NCBI GenBank assembly: GCA_914767715.1
Contig: OU612067.1
Location: forward strand, 10,728,001-10,792,000
Length of the DNA stretch: 64,000 bases
Origin: Membranipora membranacea
Taxonomy: Eukaryota; Bryozoa; Gymnolaemata; Cheilostomatida; Membraniporidae
Direction: 5' to 3'
Every line of letters begins with the position of its first letter. Position 1 is the first letter of the stretch. Below, piece by piece: positions 45,691-58,775 of this stretch. A model generated the notes under the pieces. It saw only the letters and a list, made by a program, of their open reading frames with translations. It searched no databases and was not told the DNA's origin. Both the position numbers and the translations under genes were made by a program.

Positions 45691-46980
45691 AAAATAATTT
45701 GGGTCCTCAGACCCGAGCAGAGCATGCCAGAGAACCAAGGACCACTATCATGTACAAAATAAGGCGAAAATTGGCGCCATAATCTAAATAAATTTCTGTA
45801 GATTTTTGCCATGATTTTGTTTAGTTTTGGCTTTTATATATGAAAGTTGAGTGTTGAAGCACCACTTAACCTTAGCCTTGAGAGAAGTATCGGGCATATC
45901 GCAACACAAGATAAGTTAAATCCTAGCACTTCCATGCCGCAAAGAATGAATTATAGTGTGTTCTTTTATACCTCAAAAGTGTAAAACTTGTTCAACCAAT
46001 ACAAATGTTAAAATAAGAAAAGGAAATGGAGAAATTATCAATAATTTATGATGTTCAATATTATTAGCTTTTATCAGGCCGTTTACGATGCATCTTGTCT
46101 GCGCCAGTAGATTTGTATCCTTACGAGTAATATTGAACACAAAGTACATGCGGCTGCACCTCCACCCAGACCTGGATGCTTTTTGACACAGGCTTTTCTA
46201 GATTCCAATTACAAACAGGTCAATAACAACTGCTATATCATTTGCTTTACAATAATTTCTGAGGGCAGAAAGAATAAATCATTAGCCTTAGTGACGGAAA
46301 AAATTCCATAGTGGAAGTACTAAGCGTCAACTTATCTCTTATTTTCTGCAGTATGCATATCTCCAAGCCTTGTCACTAGTTGCTGTACTTCTTGGCAGCA
46401 GTAGCAGCTAAGGATTCTACCTGAAGCACATAAGACTCGGCTTTCAAAAGAGTTCCACCTGGAACATATTGGGCAATTTGCAAGCATCAAACATGACACC
46501 GACAGGACATAGCTAAATATATATGCCAAAGATTATTTTTATCATTGTTAGCAGGAGTATTTAAGTTCAAGACAACTCTACACTGGCGGGTAGTTGATCA
46601 GTTAGAAGAAAAAAAGAAAGCAACTGTACCGCTTTATTTCTAAAGGAACTAGAGACCAATCAAGGCTCCTAGAGTTATCAGGTATAATAATGCCTGTTCA
46701 AGGGGTTTTAATTGCATTGATCATGAGCGCATCAGCACATTTTTTGCAAGTCTGTTATAAACTGACTTCAAGCCTGACCTCCAAGCTGTTACCGTCAGTT
46801 CCTTTGCTGGTTCTCAGGAATTTTTTAACCTTATTTCCAACCACATTGTGGCTGGTAGAACTCTAGCATCTCTATCTCTATTCAGAAACAGGGGGAGTAG
46901 CACCTCTTTTGAGTATCCATTGAGGTGGTTTAGCATCTTGTTCCAGTATCATTAAAAGTAATTTTCTCCAACCATTTAAG

Positions 46981-47104
46981 AGCTGAAGAGGAAAAGACAC
47001 ATGGAGGGGATTACTCCTCGGTTCTAGCCACAACAAAGATAATAAAGACGGAGGGTGACATCGGAGTAACAGAGCTTGTAGATAATGAACTATATGGTAC
47101 TTAG
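46981..47104 (+). pseudogene. Receptor copy H: isolated class 1 last exon
   Basis: A single exon of 124 bases, the same length as in A and D, reading AEEEKTHGGDYSSVLATT to VDNELYGT with TAG at 47102-47104. The acceptor is TTTAAG rather than TTTCAG. No other class 1 exon lies between here and copy G. It may be a leftover of a deleted copy. Since its incoming phase matches the class 2 tail exons, it could also be an alternative last exon for G. Confidence 0.6.
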
Positions 47105-49136
47105 CTAACAAACATGAGTCCTAACCTTGAGCATTTGAAAACTCAAAGGACAGATAACTACTCAAACTACTACATATCACATGTCCATTTTCACTCAGTT
47201 TTGTAAGAATTGTGGTAGTATTTTGCTTTATATTGATAAAAATGTTATTGTATTGCAACTTTCATACATTAAAACCTGTACTTTCATCATTATTCGATGA
47301 AACTAGTATATTATGGTTAATCATACATTTTGCCACCACAAACATTTTTCCAGGCCAAAGAGTTTCTGAGCAACAAGCCCATAATTGCTAAGAAAGAGTA
47401 GATTGTACTTTAACAGGCTTAACTTTAGCACTTCATATATTTTTATATTCCTAGAGTATTTCATACCCTAAACTGTGTGTACTAACATTTTATTTTGTAT
47501 TCCAATTGTTTCAATCTCAAACAAATAACAATTTTAGTGTTTTCAATCTTACTATGAGGCCTTTCTGTTCTGTATTTAGATCACTTAGCTTTGTGTTATG
47601 GATAGTTAGAGTAACCGCTGAAACTTGCTTTGGTTTAATTGCACATTAACACAGAAAAAATGATACAAAATTGTGTATTTACAATTATCGAACCATCATG
47701 CCATGGTTCAATCAGTTAGTCAGAGAATCGATCAGTGGAAGGATCCAGGCACCACATGCATACAGCAGCAAAGCCAGATCAGAATCAGGCCTGCTGTTCT
47801 ACCAGATATCAACCTGGCCAGAGACGCTTCACAAGCCCAACTTTGAGATCTTTCTTTGGCCTCCTGATCTCTTGTGCAAACCTGTTAGTCCCAATTATCG
47901 AGGGTCAATTCAAACAGGTCAATTGGGACAGTCAGGGATAAGCGCATCGAAAGAGACCACACATTAGTTCCATTATTTCTTATGAGGGAGTGTTTTTTTA
48001 ATGAAGGTTAGGGCCATCGCATCTATCAAAGTTAATGGCAGACTTTTACAAGGGCAGGTATAATAGAGACCATTTTTGAGAATTTGATGCGTTTTTGATA
48101 GTTACGCAAACAAAAGGTTGCTTGTTGGCAGTCTACTTGGTTGTATAATATACTTCAGGAACTGGACTAGCTGGGAAAAAATTCCTGCCCTCCAAACAAA
48201 AAAGAGATTTCTAAGGGCTTTAAAAATTTAACTGACAATTAAGGTTTCCATCATTAAAACCTGTGAAATCCCCTATTGTCAGTAGTTGTCCCCTTCTATT
48301 TTGGAGGACATAACTCTTTTTTCAAATGCTTTTTAACCAGCAAAGTTCTACTGGTTGCTCTCCCAGATAAGCAGAGTTCTAAAACTTTGTTGACAATGAC
48401 CGATATTTCTTGATCATGATCAATGTGCTGAAATTTAAACTCGACCTTGGGAGGTAACATATAATAAATAACTTGGCGTCAATTATTCAGAATTTTAATC
48501 TAAATTGTTGCAGAGAGATTGAGACTTGACCCATCCATGTAGGCAGATCCTAAAATCACAACTTCCTCTTCAGTATAAAATGGTAACATCTCACAGTTAA
48601 TAATTCAGCCCATCCATATAATGCATTTGCTGATTGGGTTATCACATGGCATGATGACATAATATATCTGCTGCTATATAGTAAAACCCTACTAGGAAAC
48701 ATCATTACCTCCTTCACCAATACTTGGTGTTTGTAGGTACATTTCTATCTTAAAATATTGCGGTTAACAAGTAGCTCTCACTTCATTTGACATTGTGTCT
48801 AATTTTTCGGTAATCAGCTGGCTTAGACCTTTTGACGTTATATTCACTTGAACTGATTCGTTATCTTCATCTAGGAGGAAGTATCACAAGTAAATACATG
48901 ATGGTGATAAGGCTTAGTTAGTGTTCTTAGCTTTCTACCATAGTGAAAATATGTATAACAATTCATCTCATATCATTTTACATACTGACTGATATCACTT
49001 GCCTAGCCGTTGACTGCTATGGTCGGGGTCTACAGTAAGGTCTACATCATAGCTCTGATAAAGTTGATATTGCTTTGCTCTTGTGTTTTTTGTGATTTGT
49101 ATGAACAACATCGATTTTGCCAGCATGTTCCCAACC
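47105..49136. other. Duplicated spacer upstream of copy I
   Basis: No gene is seen. It is homologous to 31288-32940 and to parts of 14104-16500. It contains the AACTTCCTCTT block followed by TATAAAATGG (48557-48583) and the CTAGGAGGAAGTA block (48871-48883). Confidence 0.55.
48871..48895 (+). promoter_or_regulatory. Conserved ETS-like site block 2 upstream of copy I
   Basis: CTAGGAGGAAGTATCACAAG, near-identical to the blocks before C and G, about 265 bases upstream of I's start codon. Confidence 0.4.
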
Positions 49137-52100
49137 ATGAGGGGTCAGACACAGATCCTCATAACACTCCTGCTAGGACTGTTAAGTTACTGTTTGCTGG
49201 TCACCGGTGAGTCTTCATGTGTTACATTACAATCCTCACAGGAGAGCATCCTAGAGAGACAGATTTCTGTCTACCTCTGTTTCACAAAATCTGGTTAGTT
49301 GATGGCAATCATTAAAGCCTGTAAGCTTGACTGCCAAAAAATGACATTTTTTCACCTGGCCATAAGATAGTAAAAATACTTTGGAATTGAAGTATTCATT
49401 GCCATTATACAAATCCAAATGAGTTGAGCACATCTCATCAACATGTGCGGGTGTTCTCAGACTTTCTTGTTGGAATAAGCAGCTGGAACAGGTACTGCCA
49501 CCAAGCGTTGTTTCGCATATCCAGTTAGAATATTTTTATGTTTGTACTATAACATTCATTCAATGATGTTTTCTCGCACTCAGGTGCAACATCTGAGGGA
49601 AATTCTAATGGTGCTCCTTGTGTGCTGCCGTTCATTTATAGAAGCAAACAGCATTACACCTGCATTGATAATTATTTATCGAGTGGCCTCTGGTGCTCAA
49701 CAACAAAAACATTCCAAGAAAAATGGGGAAGATTTTCAGGTGAGTGTTGACTCTTGAGTAGAGTGCCAAATGGCAGTCGATTCAACAGTGAGAAACAAAA
49801 ATTGTCTTCTATTTTTTCATTGTCTGTTAGCTTTTCATGATCTTAATAATGTAGGGTATAATTTGCAGATAGTGTTTACTGCTATTGAGTCTATCAAAAT
49901 TTTTCATTGTCAGATACATTCTCCACACACTAGGACATTTATGTTTTTGCTAAGCAGTTAGTCAAAACAATTCCAGGATAGAAAACAAAGTACTCACAAA
50001 GATACAACATTCAGTGGTGCGCGTACCACTGCACAACACACAGGTCTTCAGCTAGAAACCATGAGTCAAACGCTGTTACGAGGCCTTCTCTAGTACAACC
50101 TCCTCATGGCCGGCCCCAGCAGCATGAAGCCACCCCTGTGTGTTGCTGAGCATCTCAATCAATCTCATCGATCCCTCAGTGCATTTTGTAAGTTTCGGTG
50201 GTTTGTCATAATTGGTGTGTTTATGCTGTTGCGCAACCAGGGAGGCTGCCAACTCTTCATTGTTTCAGTGCAACAATTTTTGCCCCATCACTCTCATGCT
50301 TATACTCTAAGCCAAACCAGTGCAGGGAGGTTTGCTTTCCATCAACTCATCGGCGCAAAGTCGCTATCGTCAAGGCACCCGCCCCTTGTGCCACTCGTAC
50401 ACTACTCAAATTCACCACATTGAGCATAGCACAACTCATACACAAGTCAGAGAGATGACTTGTTTGCGCTACAGCCAGTCGGCTGACTGTGATTTCCTGT
50501 CTCGCTCTGCCTGCCTTTTATGCGAGGGCCAAGCTTTTAATCCTATATTAATCCTATCCTGAATTACAGCTGGTCCATCGAATTTTACCCAAACAAAACC
50601 AAAATATGCAGAGTATACAATAATCAGAGTACTCAGACAAGGATCCCAGTGTTTGACACAAATATCTAACCAGGCCTCCTATTGTTCACCGATATCTTAC
50701 TTTGGAATAAAAGCCATGTATGTAACGCATCTAGCAGGCCGGTAGTTCTAAAGGAGGCAGGGAGTCGCTCCCTCACCTCCTCTAGAATGCTAATACATTG
50801 ACTAAAGAACTTAATAACTGAATAATCTGTATCAGGATCAGTTCATTTGGAACTTCTGTTTCCTATTTATAAACCTAAAAAACACTTTGAAGGCTGAGGT
50901 TAGTTCAAGGAGAAGCTAAGAGCGACCCAACTGGTGTTTCTTTAGGCCACCTTGCCTCTCCTCCTCAACCATTTTCTAGACTAGGATATGATATCATAAG
51001 CTAATATGGCCATTGGATAATTTATCAATATTTCTTCTATTGATTTAAGACACATCAGAGGCAGAGAGTGGTGTGTATGTGATGTTAGATGGTAAAAACC
51101 AGCAGATCACGCGTCAGAAAGGAACTATAATCAGTCACAGAGGGTATCCACAGAAGAAATATCCCAAAAATGTGGACAGTACACTAAAGATACAGGTTGA
51201 TGGGGTTTTAGCGATGACATTGGCAGTCTTGGACTTTGAGCTTCATGACCATCAGAAGTCAAACGGAGACTACTATGACTTTTTACAAATCAATAATGAT
51301 GTTAAATACTGTGGAGTTGAACTTGCCCAAGGAGAGAATAAAACCTATTTCATGGTGGACGGAAAATTCAGTCTCAAGTTCATTACAAGCTCTAGAAATG
51401 TGCAAAAAGGATTCAGATTACACTATAGTTATAAAAGTGAGAAGGCAGCAGCAAAACTGATACGGGGTGGATAATATCTGATAGAAGCAGTGAGGCGGCC
51501 CGCATCAAAATTGATAAGGGTTTTATTGCAGAGAAATGTAAGAATAAATAAGAAGAATCAGGGGTATTGTGATGAGTCAAGTCATTGCCACTTGGTTCTT
51601 ATCCGGAACACAACTTTTCTAATGTAAATATCAAATCATATTTTTGTTTTAGAGTTACAGCGAGTCAGTTGTGACACAAGCAGAATTCATCGAGCTTATA
51701 AATCCATCCAGCAAGCTGTGAAGTTGAATGGCAATACTTTCGCTTTGTCAGCAGAGTGTAGAATGAAATCCTCCTCAGTCAATGACACTATCTACTGTGA
51801 TACCATGAGCAGAAAATGGGTTACATTAAATGATGGTAGCGGTTCCTCTGCATGTTTCAACATTCTTGGTATGATGGTTAAATAGTTATTCTAATGCAAG
51901 TGTGAAATAAATGTTATTTTTTTCGATTATTGTTAGCTTATCATGAGACAAAACCATTAAATATTAAATTCATTATGTTATCTTAGTTCTCTGTTGGCCA
52001 ACTAATTATAATCCAATTTCGGCATAAATCAAACAGGCCTTATTACTTAGACTTTTCAATACTGTAAAGTCATTAATTATTCCACCGTACCTAAATGTGT

Positions 52101-55100
52101 CTTTCTTCTCCATGTAGAATCCCATAAGCAGAGTAATGGGGAGATAATCATAGAACAATTCTCTTGCAGGATTAATCAAGTAGAATCATGAGTAGAAAGT
52201 ATGAAATTAAGTATTTCTGGGTTTGGTAATTTATACCACTTTTTTCTACATACAATGCTCTATGGCCAAATAATGACCATTTCAATGTTTCAGATGCTTC
52301 GCCAATCTATCAACCGGCCCAAAACTATGCCCAGGAGACAAGTAATGAACAAGGCTACGTTATCAGTCATACAAAGTTCCCTGAAGATTACACAGCTAAC
52401 ATCAACTCATATCTGACTATCACAGGATTACAGCCTCAGCAAATTTTACAGGTCAAGTTCCTGCTGTTTGATTTGTATTATCATCGCCGGAGCCCTGGCT
52501 GCTGGTGGGACTTTTTGCGCATCACTGGGACCACTCATGAAAACGAGATAAAACTCTGCAGTGACCCTGACGAGAAGCCAACCATGAACAGATGGAACAA
52601 CTATACAGTTTCTAGTTTTAATCTGACATTCGGATTCATCACTAACAACAACGCAAACACTGTCAGATCTGGATTCTACTTTCAGTATCGAGGTCAGTAG
52701 TAAAGCGAAACACCCACATTTCGTTTCTATAATATGAGTGACATAAAGTTTGATTTTAGTAGCTTCATAAAATTCATGGTAAAACCAAAACACTGCTTGT
52801 TTGGCAAGTGACAGCTTATAAAAGATGAATGGTAATTAAACATGAACTTAAACTATAGCTATGTATATCCTAACCCGCAATAAAACCGCTTCTAACATAC
52901 ACAGTCTTTTGAATAGTTTTAGATCCCATGACATCAACCTCTACCAGAATACCATCTACTGCTACCCCCACCACAACCTAACCTTCAACGTCTACAACCA
53001 GACCAGCAACCATCAGAACAACAACAAGAACAACACCAACAACAACCGCAGCGACTTCTACAACAAATGAATTTAGCACCATTTCACCTAGAAGACATGA
53101 CAGTACGACTGGTAAAAAATATACAATGTCAATCCAAACTACTCACAGTCACACCTCAGCAGGAACAGAGACTACACAGCCAAACATCACAGGTAAATTG
53201 GGAAAATCATAAATAATGAAAAAACTACCAACTATTTAACAAATATATTATACAATATTATAAAAATCGCCAATATTTTAGTTCTCCACTCATAACCAAT
53301 ATCAAAAACAATACTAACCAGTAGTTGTTTCCTCTTACCTACGACAAAAGCTTGACATTGACTAGTAACTGGGTCATGTTGTGGTTATCAGTGGGGATAA
53401 CGTAAATGTGAACCAAATAGAAATCATAACTCATCATTTTACAATCTTACATTCTTTTTTTAACAAGTAATAATCTTAATATGTATCTCTTTGATTTTCC
53501 TAGCTTGTGAACACTATCTATGCCAGCACAAAGAACTTGGCTTGATATTTGTGCTATACTGTTTACTGATTGGTCAAAATTTGCTGCTTACTGGACAGGC
53601 ATTGATGGCCAGGTGAAGAAAGAGGATAACACTGTAGCATTGGCTGCAGGTATCGGAGTGTCAGCTGCAGTTCTGATATCAGTGATCATAACAGTGTTGA
53701 TACTGCTCAGGCTACATCAAAGTAAAGCAAAGTGAGCTACTCTAAAAGCTAATGATTCTAAAAGAAACACCGGTTTCTTTGGTTGAAAAAAATTTCAATT
53801 TATTTGGCATGAGAAGTATTACATTCAAAATTGCGTGGTTCATAACCTCTGAATATAGGTCATAAAATCTTGTGTGAGCATTATCATATCGAGTAGCAAG
53901 AACATTTAGTATGAATGTATATTAGATTTTTGATTCTAGATCCATTAGACCACATTCAGCTAAATTACTAGATGCATAACATGATATTTCCTAGATGTTA
54001 TTTTCTTCCTATATCATAAGATTTCTTCCTATATTGGATAAACTTTTTCCTCTCCAGAAAAAGACTCTTAACTCATACTCTGTGATAACCAGTTGGTGTT
54101 ATTTAACTTTTACATATTCAGTCACATTGTCTTAACATTCAAGGGTGATTTATTATTTATATGTAGACAAACGGCAGAACCAGAGAATGAATATACATCA
54201 GCTAATACTGCTTCTACTGATCCTCATATCTACATGTCTGCAATTCATCCTGATGCAGCTAACACCTAGCTATCGATGGCATGCATGTTGTCACCTCGAC
54301 ACCGCACTCATCTTTTTAGATTATTCGCAAAAATGCCTGTACCGGTGTTGATAAGTTGAGGATATACAAACAACAGTCTTACAAGTCAATTTTAAACAAA
54401 CACAAACTTAACACAATTGGTGTTTCCCTATTGTCTGCTTGTCAGTGATTATGTAAGTACAGCAGAAGAAAAAATGTTCACATATTTTACAGGGATATCC
54501 AACACCACTTGTACCAGCCCTTATGATGAGGTGGAAACATTTGTCGGTAATGTAAATCATTGTGTAGATGGCACACAGACTAGTGATGACAAGAATGATT
54601 ATGAGAACACACAGAATATACAAAGGTAACAATAATAATAATTCAATGACAAAAATACATTCAAAGGCGAGAATAGAAAAATATTGATAGTAGAACAAGG
54701 AAAATAGAGCAGAGTAACAGAGAAACGTGAAAAAACACCACCACTCAGAATTATATCTCACATATGAAGAACCTGGTTGCAATCCAAAAAATTTTTCTTT
54801 TTCACCCCTTAAATTTGTCAGGGAGGAGCTTACTGGTGTTGCTTTCAGACACACCTCAAAATTTTGCCTCCCCTGCCATTTTTTCTAAACTACGGCCCTG
54901 CAAAATTAAATACATAATATTGGATTACATTATGCTTCTAGATTATTTATGACATCCTTCATGCAATTCAGGTCCTTAGTTGTTTTAAAGAAACAAATAC
55001 AGTGGCAGTTGTCAGCCAGTAAATATTTAAACATGTATAATTTTAGGAAAATGATAAGTAAAAGTCTCTTCCAGATAACACATAACCTTATAAGTAAGGT

Positions 55101-55230
55101 ACGAGTTATTTTCATGATTTTTTCCAGAAACTTTCGGCGTGCTGAGTCTGATTACACTTCTGCAAGAGCTATAGCTGCCTCTGATGTCCATATTTATACA
55201 ATAGCAGCTCCTGGTTCATCTGAAATGTAA
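49137..55230 (+). CDS. Receptor copy I, class 2 tail, stop codon in the stalk
   Basis: Ten exons: 49137-49206, 49584-49739, 51050-51436, 51653-51868, 52294-52692, 52923-53192, 53599-53731, 54167-54258, 54493-54625, 55128-55230. The sum is 1959 bases, a multiple of three, so the frame is kept throughout. An in-frame TAA at 52979-52981 in the Thr-rich stalk would give about 428 residues with signal peptide, FN2, CUB1, four-Cys and CUB2 but no membrane anchor. FN2 lacks its last cysteine (WGRF for WGKC). CUB1 has Tyr where its paralogs have Cys (GDYYDFL). The tail-1 donor is CT instead of GT. It could be a secreted form or an early pseudogene. In-frame upstream ATGs at 49125 and 49083 exist; 49137 matches the exon length in C. 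Confidence 0.7.
49990..50560. other. GC-richer insert in intron 2 of copy I
   Basis: This stretch is richer in C and G than its surroundings and has no counterpart in intron 2 of C or G. Open frames inside lack any recognisable motif. It is probably an inserted repeat of unknown type. Confidence 0.35.
50750..50790. repeat. Imperfect hairpin in intron 2 of copy I
   Basis: AGGAGGCAGGGAG, a short loop TCG, then CTCCCTCACCTCCT form a stem. No known function. Confidence 0.4.
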
Positions 55231-55371
55231 TGTGAAGAGCCTTACAACAATTCAAAAGAAGCTGATTCATATTTGAATTATAATTCATATTGTTTCACAC
55301 CATTCTGCAAGACAGCTCAATTGCCCAACCTTTTTGAGGAATCTTTGTCAAGCCAATTTCTTGTGGCCGGA

Positions 55372-55603
55372 CATTTATTATATTGCCCAAAAAAATTATC
55401 CAGTGCATAGAATTTAAGGGAACCCGACACTATGTCGACAGTGGAATTTTGTCACATTCTTGGATGCAATATGTAACAGGACTCTCATACGGACATTTAT
55501 ATTATTGTCGAACAGAATTGTCCAGTCTGTGGACATCAAGTGAACACGAAGCTATGTCAACAACAGAATCTTTTTACCTTCTTGGATGCAGTACGTAGCA
55601 GGG
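55372..55603 (+). repeat. Tandem duplication of about 115 bp
   Basis: Two diverged head-to-tail copies beginning GGACATTTAT and ending in CTTGGATGCA(A/G)TA followed by AGGACTC or AGGGCTC (about 55372-55487 and 55493-55603). Repeated segments include TATGTCGACAG and TATGTCAACAACAGAAT. Confidence 0.65.
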
Positions 55604-57689
55604 CTCCTGTACAGAGGGAGCATAATTTTTTTACTGATAGTCTTGGCATGTAAATCATTTAATTTTCCAACCCATCTTTACATGTTGATGAAACCTAACT
55701 CCTGGCTTTGATTTTTTTTTAAACACTGCTAGTTTTGCTGACTTAGCAATATGAACTATACACTATAATACCTCATCATTTTGATAACAATACTTGATAT
55801 TTGATTTCATGCAATTCCAAAATAGTCAAATACATAAAAAATAATATTAAAATCACTATGCACATTGCGTTGCTATGAATGAACAATTTTGGAGCTGAGT
55901 TTATCTCCATTCATTAATGTTTCAAACAAAAATGTTATAAGTTTTTTCCATTTGCGACCCACCTTCATAATCGTTAAACAACGTGAGACATTTTGTACGT
56001 TAGAAGTTACAGATTCCTTATTGTAAGTAGAGCTGCATTCAAAAGAATGGGCCTATCTATTACAAACTAGAATAACTTTGTTTGTGTCATCCTCAAAAAA
56101 GAGAATGGTTCAAAATTAAGGTCATAACTCTGAACATCTTGGCCAGTCACTAAACTATGAGTGGGTACATGAAAATGCCGGTTCAGCTGCAAGTTCACCA
56201 GATTTACTCAATTAAAACTAACAAATATTTTTATTTACATTTAAAACTTGTTTAGACTCAATGGCTTCTGATTGACCACACTATACCTGAGACCCAGCAG
56301 AAAGAGGAGGCATCACCCCTCTTTGAAGGGCTTCTTCTCACGTCCTGGCAAAATTAATTCATCTACCAGATGTAATAAGGTGTTCCCTTCTGATCAACGT
56401 ATCTCACCAATATCAGGTGAAGCAGTAATGAAGTTGTGTTCTCATGTTTATTGGATAAACAACTTCAAACAAATAATTTTGCTTAATCGTATCGATCGAT
56501 GAATAGTATTTTATCAAAACGCCATCATAAAGATACGACTCCTATGTTGTGATAACCACTCAGTGACTTATATGGTTTCCTCGTTATCTCCCCCTACATT
56601 TTTTAAATTTGATGCAGAAACCATCACAAATTGATTGAAAGTTATTGTGCAGGCTTGGTGGTTGAATTACCATTTAATCCACAATATGAGTGCAAAAAAT
56701 CATGAATTTCATAAAAAATGATGAATTGTTGGCAAAAAATTGTCTTTTAACCAGATGACTCAATTAAAATGCACTTCTACATATGCTAGAAGCGTCAAAT
56801 TTTTTTTCTAACCACATTATGATGATATCAATATATGAATCATTTTGGATCACTCTATCGCTATTTCCCTTCATTTAATGCAGCATTTCTTAAAATTTAT
56901 TCTCAGTTTTCTCATATAAACTTTTGATGCAAGCTGAAATGGTACATTTATCCTCTATTGTATAGAACGAGGCACAGCATATAAAGGATTCCTTTGTTTA
57001 CCAAATGTTGAAACAATGAAAAGTATTGAATCGTATAGAGGCCTCACACTCAGCACAATACAATGTTACAAAATTAATATCACAATGAAGGTTTGATGTG
57101 AACCTGTAGTCTTGTCTTCTAACATGACATCACTTAAAATGATAACAGATTATGAGCATCGAATGCTGACTTAGATTTTTGTTCCTAAAATGAAAATGGA
57201 ACCCTTATTTAATTTTGAAAGCAGAATATAAAAATTACTTACGTATGATAGAAAAACCAGTAATTTTAGAAACCTCCACATGACAGAGAATATTAGGATT
57301 CTAAAACAGGGACCGGCAGAATTATTCAATATTTTACCTTAGTCATTTCAGTACCCATGAAAGGGGGTTAATGTGACCACAGTACACTCTTCATTTTTTA
57401 ATACCTATAAGATAATTTGTCAAGTCTTATGAGCTTGCCCAGATCATAACCTTACAGCAAATTTACATATCAAGCAACACTATTAGCAATGACAATAGTA
57501 ACAAGATCTCGGAAATCCCTGTCAAAGAGTAGCAAATTCAAGCAGCATCCAAGCATTTTATCATTTTACATTGTACAGGGGCACACACAGCAATTCCACT
57601 GTGTTATGTTGTAATATTTCAAAACTTCTAGACTCTAGTGTTTTGTCAGATCAGGGAAACACATTTCTTCTCCGCTGTAAACACTTGAT

Positions 57690-57770
57690 TATGTATTTTT
57701 CAGTAGTAGGTTATTTGAATCATTTTTTCACCTCCTAGGGTCGTTTATTGTTACCTCAGAATCCATTTTT
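57690..57770 (+). repeat. Inverted repeat, left arm
   Basis: GGTTATTTGAATCATTTTTT through CTAGGGTCGTTTATTGTTAC is found in reverse complement at about 60505-60580 with very few mismatches. The arms are about 2.8 kb apart. Confidence 0.8.
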
Positions 57771-57959
57771 TGCTGTCATAAAAGGGATGCTACTCACTAT
57801 CTAGCAGATATAGTGACATACCAATTTTTGATGTACCTTAATGTTTGATTTAGCCAACGATTGAACTTGTCAAGAGGTATTGATAAAGTTGGATAGAGTG
57901 CTATATTTTTTCCTCCATCACATTGTACAGCTTTCCCATGATGCATTGCTTTCATCATC

Positions 57960-58277
57960 TTTGAAGCGGAGAGAGTTATCCTCTCTTGAGTACAGGTACC
58001 GGGACCCATAGTACTCATGCCGCACCCTATACCCATGCCCGCCGGAAATCCGGCTACTCTTTATATCGAAGAGGCAGAAGGGGTTCTTTTTACTGCGTGT
58101 GGGGTGTGCAAACACACAGTGGACCTCCGGTATTTTTAGTCCCGTTCCGCAAGGACCTGGCTAGGATGAATGGTGTACCAGTACCAAATCAGAAATGACT
58201 GCCGGCGCTGGGAATCGAACCTGGACCTCAAAGATCCAAAGTCCGTACCCTTAACCATTAGACCACTCCTGACTCCT
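57960..58277 (-). mobile_element. tRNA-derived SINE with intact head
   Basis: On the - strand a tRNA-like head has A box TGGTCTAATGG and B box GGTTCGATTCC (58205-58277), with an ACTTTGGAT anticodon-loop-like segment suggesting a Gln-type ancestor. The body shares GTCATTTCTGATTTGG, CCAGGTCC and CCTCTTC with the copy at 18352-18645. Confidence 0.7.
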
Positions 58278-58558
58278 TCATGCAATGCTTTGGATTTCCC
58301 AGATAAACAAATTCAAATTTCTTTATATACTATGTACCATGTAAGCTTGAGCTGTTACATTGTAACGATCGATGATGCTCGGATAAGGAAATCATTTTTT
58401 TAATTTCATTTTGTTGGGGCTCCCCCCACACAGGACTGTCTATAATATCTATAAATTAAGAATCCCAATCTATAAACTTAAGCGCGCAGCGATGGCATGT
58501 GGCTTTTGGACTAATGAATGCCATAAAATCCTTTAAATTAACATCCTATTGTACTTAC

Positions 58559-58775
58559 CTTGATGATGTATCATATCAGATACAACCCTCCGTTTCCTTT
58601 TTCTTCCCCTGCTGCTTGTGTCTGTGTCCTCTTGATCAACCACCGTCATATCATCTGGATGATCCTCTATAACTACTTGCGCCTGCTCCTGCTCCAGCTC
58701 CAGCTACACAGGTGAAAACACCTCCTCCCTGACATTGTCATAGGCATATATGGGTAGTGTCCCAGCTTTATCCAT
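58559..58775 (-). pseudogene. Possible first exon of an unknown nuclear protein
   Basis: On the - strand an ATG at 58773-58775 in a strong context (CCACCATGG) opens a frame of 72 codons with one TAG (58704-58706). It ends at a consensus donor, AG then GTAAGTAC, at 58559. The product is acidic (EDHPDDMTVVDQEDTDTSS) followed by a basic RGRKRKRR stretch that looks like a nuclear localisation signal. No next exon could be identified. It lies between the two inverted-repeat arms, so it may be a transposon gene remnant. Confidence 0.35.

Larger units (their letters stand above)
44149..46980. other. Repeat-rich spacer between copies G and H
   Basis: No gene is supported. It contains a direct repeat pair of about 285 bp, a decamer array and a minisatellite of about 78 bp (listed separately), then AT-rich sequence. 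A short frame at 46690-46900 has faint LINE reverse-transcriptase-like residues, too weak to call. Confidence 0.5.

Noticed and set aside
46332-46529. - strand frame with CPIC and CYCC pairs
   Set aside because: Cysteine spacing fits no zinc-finger class I know, and there is no supporting context.
46690-46900. Possible LINE reverse transcriptase remnant
   Set aside because: Only a short stretch around FNCIDHE is suggestive; it is interrupted and too short to support.
50106-50560. Overlapping frames in copy I intron 2
   Set aside because: No motif and several competing frames; more likely inserted non-coding repeat.
58205-58277. Functional tRNA gene
   Set aside because: A and B boxes are present, but the acceptor stem does not pair and the SINE body follows directly.
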